A stretch of DNA of 64,000 bases, taken from Capillidium heterosporum. Taxonomy: Eukaryota; Entomophthoromycota; Entomophthoromycetes; Entomophthorales; Capillidiaceae. Positions 58,678 to 64,000 of the stretch are shown piece by piece (positions within the stretch are counted from its first letter, which is position 1; every line of letters starts with the position of its first letter). The stretch covers positions 1,364,001 through 1,428,000 of the forward strand of contig WBMQ01000005.1 in assembly GCA_016630905.1 (NCBI GenBank). Reading direction: 5' to 3'. The notes below the pieces were generated by a model. The model made no database searches. It saw only the letters and a list, made by a program, of their open reading frames with translations, and was not told the DNA's origin. The position numbers and the translations under genes were made by a program.

Positions 58678-61600
58678 TCATTTAAGGTCGATAATTTCCT
58701 TCAAGGCTTTCAACTCCCCAGATCTCTCACATAGACCATAGAACATAGAGCTTCCATCCTCCAACAGCTTCTAGGACTATCGAATTCACAGACGGTACCC
58801 TTATCTAGAACGACGACTCTATCGTAGTCAATGATGGTGCGTAGCCTATGGGCGATACAGATCAGGGTACAGGAGGAGAAGGAGTTCCGGATGGTGGTCT
58901 GGATCTTGGCATCGGTATCGTAGTCCACTGAAGCGGTAGCTATTAAATAGGTTAGTATCAACCGGCTGATGTAAAAGTAAAAGTACCTTCGTCCATGACA
59001 ATGACTTTGGACTGTCTCAAAAGTGCTCTTGCCAGTGCTAGTAGCTGGCGTTGCCCATGGGAGAAGTTCTTGCCGTTTTCGGTGACTGCCTGGTCCAAGC
59101 TGGCGATCGCTTCACTACCACTATCTTCACTGGCATCACTTGGAAGAGCTTGGGACTGCTCGTTGATGAGGTAGACTTGTTTGAGAACCTTCCACAGCCG
59201 GGTGTCATCGTAGGAGTTGAAGGGATCTAAGTTGGATCGGACGGTTCCAGAGAATAGGATGGCGTCTTGGGGGATGATCGTGAGGTTGGATCGGAGATCC
59301 TTGAGTCCGATGTTGGCAATGTCGATGCCATCGATGGTTATGGAGCCAGCTTCAGCTTCCAAGAAGCGGAAGAGGGCTAACGTCAAGGTTGATTTCCCAG
59401 CACCTAGAAATCGGAATGAGAGATGAAACAAATAGCTGGAAATACCTGTACGACCGACTATACCAACTCGCTCACCACCTTTGATGTCGATGCTTATACC
59501 GTTAATTACTGGGTCGCTAGTTGGGGAGTAGCGTAATACCAGATCTTTAATCTGGACGTTACCAGCAGAAGGCCACTAAACAAAACTTAATAAAGCCATT
59601 TTTAAAATAAACCTACGTTCTGTGGTGGTCTATGTCCTTCGATAACAGCTGGTGGCTCAGAGGGCATCACCTTGTACTCCTGAATACGTTCGATAGAGTT
59701 CATATTCATCTCCAGCATCGCGTAGAATCTTGCAATCCACTACAATAGAAGTTAAAACAAAACCTATAAAAAAACTTACCAAGACGTGAGCCGAGAAGTT
59801 AAGGGCGTAGGTGAAGGCCAATCCCATGAAACTAGGAGTTGAGACGGTGCTTCAAAGCCATGAGGAGGATGCCGGTAGCTAAGGTGACTAGACCACCGGT
59901 GAGATCGGAACGGATGGACAGCCACTGGTTAGCAATCCACAGGTAGAATGTGAACCTCAGATTGCTGTCGATGTTGTGATAGTTAGTTGCTTGGAATCGG
60001 GAGGTATGCTGGAACGCTCGAATGGTGGCCACCCCTTGGACTGTCTCGTCGCAGTGAGCAAATATGGGGGACCGAGTAGTTGACTCAATTCGTTTGAGTT
60101 CGCGACTACCCTGAATATAATAGAGGGTCAGCTTGGCAAATATGTAGGCAATAACGGCCCCAACTATCAGGAACTGAGGGATGATATAGGCAATCATAAG
60201 CAGGACGAAGACGGATGCCAAAGTTTCACGTAGGAATGTTATGGTGTTTCCCATAAGCTCCTGGTCAACCACCCCAAAATCCTGACTGAACCTGTTGACG
60301 ATACGGCCTACGGGTGTTGAGTCAAAGAATCGAACTGGCGCCTTGAGTACGTTGTCTAGGAGTAGACTATGTAACGATCGGGAAGCCTTTAACGAACCCC
60401 AGAACCCGTAGCCGACAACTAAAACCACGCTGAGCATATTGGCAAGTAGAAGTAGCAGGTAGATGTTGATGAACCAATCGAGCTGATGGGAAGGTATGTT
60501 GGTAGCTTTGCCTATCATCTCGGTTGTGAAAAGCTTGACATTGTTAGCTCCGGACAATAAAGTCATACTGAGTGCTCTCGAAACTGAAGTGCCAAATTCG
60601 GCCCACTTCTTCACCCAGTAGTCTAGAACCAGAGGGAGAAACTGGTAGATGATAAAAGCTATGATGAACCCGATCCAGAACTTCAGGCCCCCAGATGCAT
60701 CAAAGTAACTTTGGTAGATATCGAGGGTAACCGCTCCTTTGGCACGAGCTTCCTCTTCGACCAATTTCTCGGCAACCTTAGGCTCCAACTCCAAGGATTG
60801 TTTGTCTGTTGATTTTCTTGAGTCAATTCAAGCAGCTTCATTTACGCTTTCTTCAACGGTACTGGAGTTTTCCAGCTCTTGTTGAAATTCGGGGTGTGAC
60901 TTAACTTCGTCGTACGTCCCTTTAACAGCAATGTTGCCCTGTGAGTTGAGGGCTACGATGTAGTCAGCTTTGCTCACAGTTAGGGAGATGTTGTGGGTCA
61001 CCAGGATTCTCGTACGATTCTTCATCAATGGCCCAGTAATACATTCGTGGAACAAGTACTTGGCTGTATGGGCATCGACAGCCGATAAACAATCGTCCAG
61101 AATGATGTGAGAGGCGCTACTGTACACAGCTCGAGCGAGAGCAACCCTTTGCTTCTGCCCTCCAGACAAGGTGATGCCCTTCTCTCCGATTTCAGTCATA
61201 TCCCCATCCTTCAGCATTTTGAAATCTGGGAGCAGTGCACAGGCGGTAATGACATCTTGGTATCTATTGGCATCGAAGGGTTCACCGAACAGGATGTTGT
61301 TCTTTATGGTGTCTTGCTGAAGCCAGGCGGTCTGGGCTACATAGGCGACACCACCACTACTGTTGATATAGTCGGATGCATTGGACTTTAGAGGTAGGTG
61401 GACGGATCCCTCAATCAGTGGCATCTCTCCCAACAACCCCATAAGAAGTGAAGTCTTACCAGATCCGGTAGGTCCTACAATGAGACTGAGTTTATCTGAG
61501 GGGAAGCCAATGTCAATATTCTTCAACGTGAAGGCTTCTGATCCCCAGCTTAAGGTTACATTCTTGAATCCAATGTAATTACCAATTGAAAGATTGGGTG

Positions 61601-63543
61601 TTGATGGGATATCAGTAGATACATATTCTTCTTGAGCGAGGAATTCTGTTATACGACCAAGCGATACGTTGGCCTGAATTATAGTGTTGATACCATTGGG
61701 TAGCATGTAAACAGGATCAGAAAGCATCTTGAAGATGGTGAGGGCAGTGAAGGTGATAGCAGGAGTCAACGTATAACCAGCAATCTTTGTGAAGGCGTAG
61801 AAGGTGGTAAAGGTAATCACCATCGGGAAACAGAAGTAGACTACTGAGAGGAAAATCCACACCATCATTCCTCGTACCAATGCCTTCAATTCATCACTAC
61901 GTGCCTCTGTTATACGATCTCGGAATTGATCTTCCCAGGCAAAGAGCTTGACGATACGGATTCCATGTAACAGCTCGTTAATCAGTCCCATACGCTTATC
62001 TTTTGCCGCGAAAAGAGCCACTGCCGCCTCATGATATTGGTTTCCAATGTAATGGTTAATTGGCATAACTAGGACGGTGAAAAGGATTGTTACAAAGGTA
62101 ACCCAGCCCACGATACTGTAAAGATAGTAAATAGTTACGATAAGTTGAATCGGGACGATGTATACGAACTCCGATTGCTCGAAGAGGCTTGAGAGGTCAT
62201 CTGCATCCTTCGACATCAAGTTAATGATTTTACCACTATCAAAATTTGCTTCAGAGGAGATGTCGCGACGCTTTAATACCTTTGCATAAACTTGGGACAT
62301 GACTACCGATTTAGCTTGGGTACCAAGTCGCATACCGTAGAACAGAGATTGGGAACCACATATCGACTTCAACACTACGGTTAAAAACATGCATAGGACT
62401 AGAATGTAGCCGTACTCTTGGTTCGAAAGGTTGAAAGGCGGTTTAGGGGATGATTTGTCGTCCCCCATCAACAGAAGAAACTGGTTGAGCAATACTGGTG
62501 CCATTAACTCAAATACAAGTGTCAGGATCGAATAGATGAACTGGATCAAGATACTGTCCCAGAACATTAAAAACATTCGATACAGGAGTGAGAACTTGTC
62601 ATTAAAGCCTGAAAATTTGTCGTTGAGGTGAGCTGCCTTCTCGTCTGGATGCAGATCAAATATATCCTCCGGCTCGATATCCTTGTTGTAACCTAAATCC
62701 AGTAGAGGTTGGATCCATTCGAAAGTGAGAATCGACAAGTAGGTGCTATAGGGCTCGGGTGAGGGGTAGAGCTTGGAACCTTTGGCTAGCTCACTTAGCT
62801 TATAAACCGAACTATTGATCAAAAGAGAGTTCGAAAGGATAAGGACATCAAAGACAATGCTCAAGCCACTTAGTAAAACTATAATTAGTGGCAGTGAGAA
62901 TATGTCATATGATAATATAAGGTGCATGTTATAGCTGTCTAGCACCGTCGTAGCAAACGTTAGGGTGCGAATTGTGTAAAGCACTGGTAGACTACTGCTG
63001 TAGACTGAAAGGATATTCAAGTAGCCCCAAAACCCCAAGTTGACTAAATAGTGCAGCTGAAACCCGTTGTAGTGCCATTTAAGGGAGCCAAGAACCAATA
63101 TTATCGTCAACTGATATTTGAGGAACTTAGTCAGCTTCCGGCTGTACGCATGTAAATCGGTCAAGAATTTCAAAGTTGATTTGGAGATGTTCGTTGTTGG
63201 TACGGCTGAGTAGCTTGAACCTTGAGTCGCATTCAAAATTGGCGTCTCTTCGTTTTCTATATTTTTATGCTCATGTTGATTACGTGCCGATAAGTTTAAA
63301 TTGCCGGTCACCGACAGCAGTATTAGGTAAATAAAGGATAAAATGATAAAGACCAGTGGCACTATCACTTTGAGAAAGCTATAAATGGTTAGTTAAAGTC
63401 AACAATAAAAACTTACAAGGCGTCGAAGCAGTACGTCTCCGCATCTTTGGTATTGGTAGGCTACTATAGAATTAGTAAAGTTGAAATTGAAATTTAGCTA
63501 CCCAATACCCAAATGTCTTGCACAATCCTTGCAGAGGAACCAT
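58678..63543 (-). CDS. Second ABCC (MRP/YCF1-type) transporter, frame disturbed at several points
   Basis: It has the same seven-exon layout as the ABC gene at 29131, with identical sizes for exons 1 and 2: 63543-63502, 63460-63417, 63378-59780, 59739-59617, 59575-59446, 59403-58987 and 58939-58678. The start is [14 protein letters not shown] and the N-terminal CFDALFLK follows. NBD motifs are as in copy 1. Single-base changes disturb the frame: one extra base near 60829 and one missing near 60813 in the linker (a compensating pair, with a stop in the shifted part), one extra base near 59840 before the end of TMD2, and one missing base near 58771 in the last exon. The shifted parts still encode conserved sequence. 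Either the copy is newly dead or the assembly has indels, as seen in RRB1 and GCP2. The transmembrane domains differ strongly from copy 1, so substrate range may differ. Confidence 0.8.
58711..59667 (-). repeat. Shared ABCC tract C, copy 2
   Basis: Partner of 29167-30124, one base shorter in the last exon. Similarity ends within exon 4, just after the sequence encoding [12 protein letters not shown], and again before the stop codon. Confidence 0.88.
60727..61628 (-). repeat. Shared ABCC tract B, copy 2
   Basis: Partner of 31183-32084. Flanked on both sides by TMD-coding DNA that is clearly diverged between the two genes. Confidence 0.85.
62683..63294 (-). repeat. Shared ABCC tract A, copy 2
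   Basis: Partner of 33139-33750, same orientation. The abrupt loss of similarity on both sides inside one exon is the sign of a gene-conversion tract. Confidence 0.85.
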
Positions 63544-64000
63544 ATGTAATGCAAAGGTGTTAAGTTGAAAACGCTACTTAGGTCAAGTGAGCTTTTTGGC
63601 AGGCTCGAGTTGGCCTCATATTTATATCAGCTCACCTGGACACTAAAATCCGCCAAGTATAGCGTCGTCTAAAATATACTGAATCGATTCAGAAGCGTCC
63701 ATTACCTTTTTCTCATTTTTCTTTAGGAAGAATCTATTATTCTAGCTTGAAGCAGAAATTTCAATTACTTTAGCTTCCGAATAAGCCTTATCAGATCTAA
63801 TAGGAACTTTTCAAATTCCAAGTTTAGAAAGTTTTGGTAAGTCCGACTAATGAACAAAGGGTCTCGTTCTGCGAAGTAAAACTTTAGAGCGCAACTACCT
63901 TTGGTCTTTACTAAAGCTATATTTACCTATCACCCGGGTCCATGATCACTATCGTATGAAGCTATCCCTGCCTATTGATATTTCAAGCTAAAAATATTGA
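63544..64000. other. Upstream region of ABCC transporter 2
   Basis: About 450 bases that should hold the promoter of the minus-strand ABC gene. It does not resemble the upstream region of copy 1. No coding frame seen; the window ends here. Confidence 0.4.

Noticed and set aside
29131-63543. Reading the duplicated ABCC genes as a transposon or segmental repeat boundary
   Set aside because: Similarity is limited to parts of one gene, with no terminal repeats, no target-site duplications and no transposase; gene conversion between paralogues fits better.
1-64000. tRNA genes, CRISPR arrays, rRNA and virus-like or mobile elements
   Set aside because: Scanning by eye for tRNA B-box-like motifs with a matching cloverleaf, spaced direct repeats, reverse transcriptase, integrase, transposase or capsid motifs gave nothing that could be supported.

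Overview
The window looks like nuclear DNA of an early-diverging, Entomophthoromycotina-like fungus (Conidiobolus-type). This is an inference. It rests on AT-rich intergenic DNA, many short GT-AG introns (mostly about 37-65 nt) with CTAAY-like branch points, and a gene set mixing fungal core genes (Kch1-type potassium channel protein, Pho85-type cyclin, URA3-type OMP decarboxylase) with genes unusual in Dikarya (class-A-like 7TM receptors, an EIPR1/TSSC1 homologue, an animal-like membrane-anchored UGT, a family of secreted tyrosinases). No tRNA, rRNA, CRISPR array, transposon or virus-like element was recognised.

Layout. 0.4-4.0 kb: two tandem rhodopsin-like 7TM receptor genes. 4.6-13.2 kb: a dense housekeeping block with RRB1/GRWD1 (+), YSH1/CPSF73 (-), OMP decarboxylase (+) and gamma-tubulin complex protein 2 (-). 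13.2-26.8 kb: a gene-poor accessory stretch with a UDP-glycosyltransferase, a third 7TM receptor and three tyrosinase-family genes (the middle one degenerate). 27.4-34.0 kb: EIPR1 and an intact full-length ABCC transporter (both -). 35.3-36.3 kb: remains of an LRR-type gene. 37.5-46.2 kb: a 19-exon CLC chloride transporter, a GRAM-VASt sterol-transfer protein and a Kch1-like protein (all +). 47.0-48.3 kb: a Pho85-type cyclin (-). 50.9-58.1 kb: cytochrome c oxidase subunit IV, TFIIH subunit SSL1 and transketolase (all +). 58.7-63.5 kb: a second ABCC transporter (-), a mosaic paralogue of the first.

How the genes relate. Most are independent housekeeping functions: ribosome assembly, mRNA 3'-end cleavage, pyrimidine synthesis, microtubule nucleation, TFIIH, respiration and the pentose phosphate pathway. 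The accessory genes (receptors, secreted copper oxidases, UGT, ABCC exporters) fit sensing, secretion and detoxification, but nothing in the sequence shows that they form one pathway.

Two points matter for the reader. First, several genes, including two expected to be essential (RRB1 and GCP2), carry single-base frame shifts, often as compensating pairs; assembly indels are a likely cause, so pseudogene calls elsewhere are hedged. Second, the two ABCC genes share three near-identical tracts separated by strongly diverged membrane-domain segments, the pattern expected from ectopic gene conversion.
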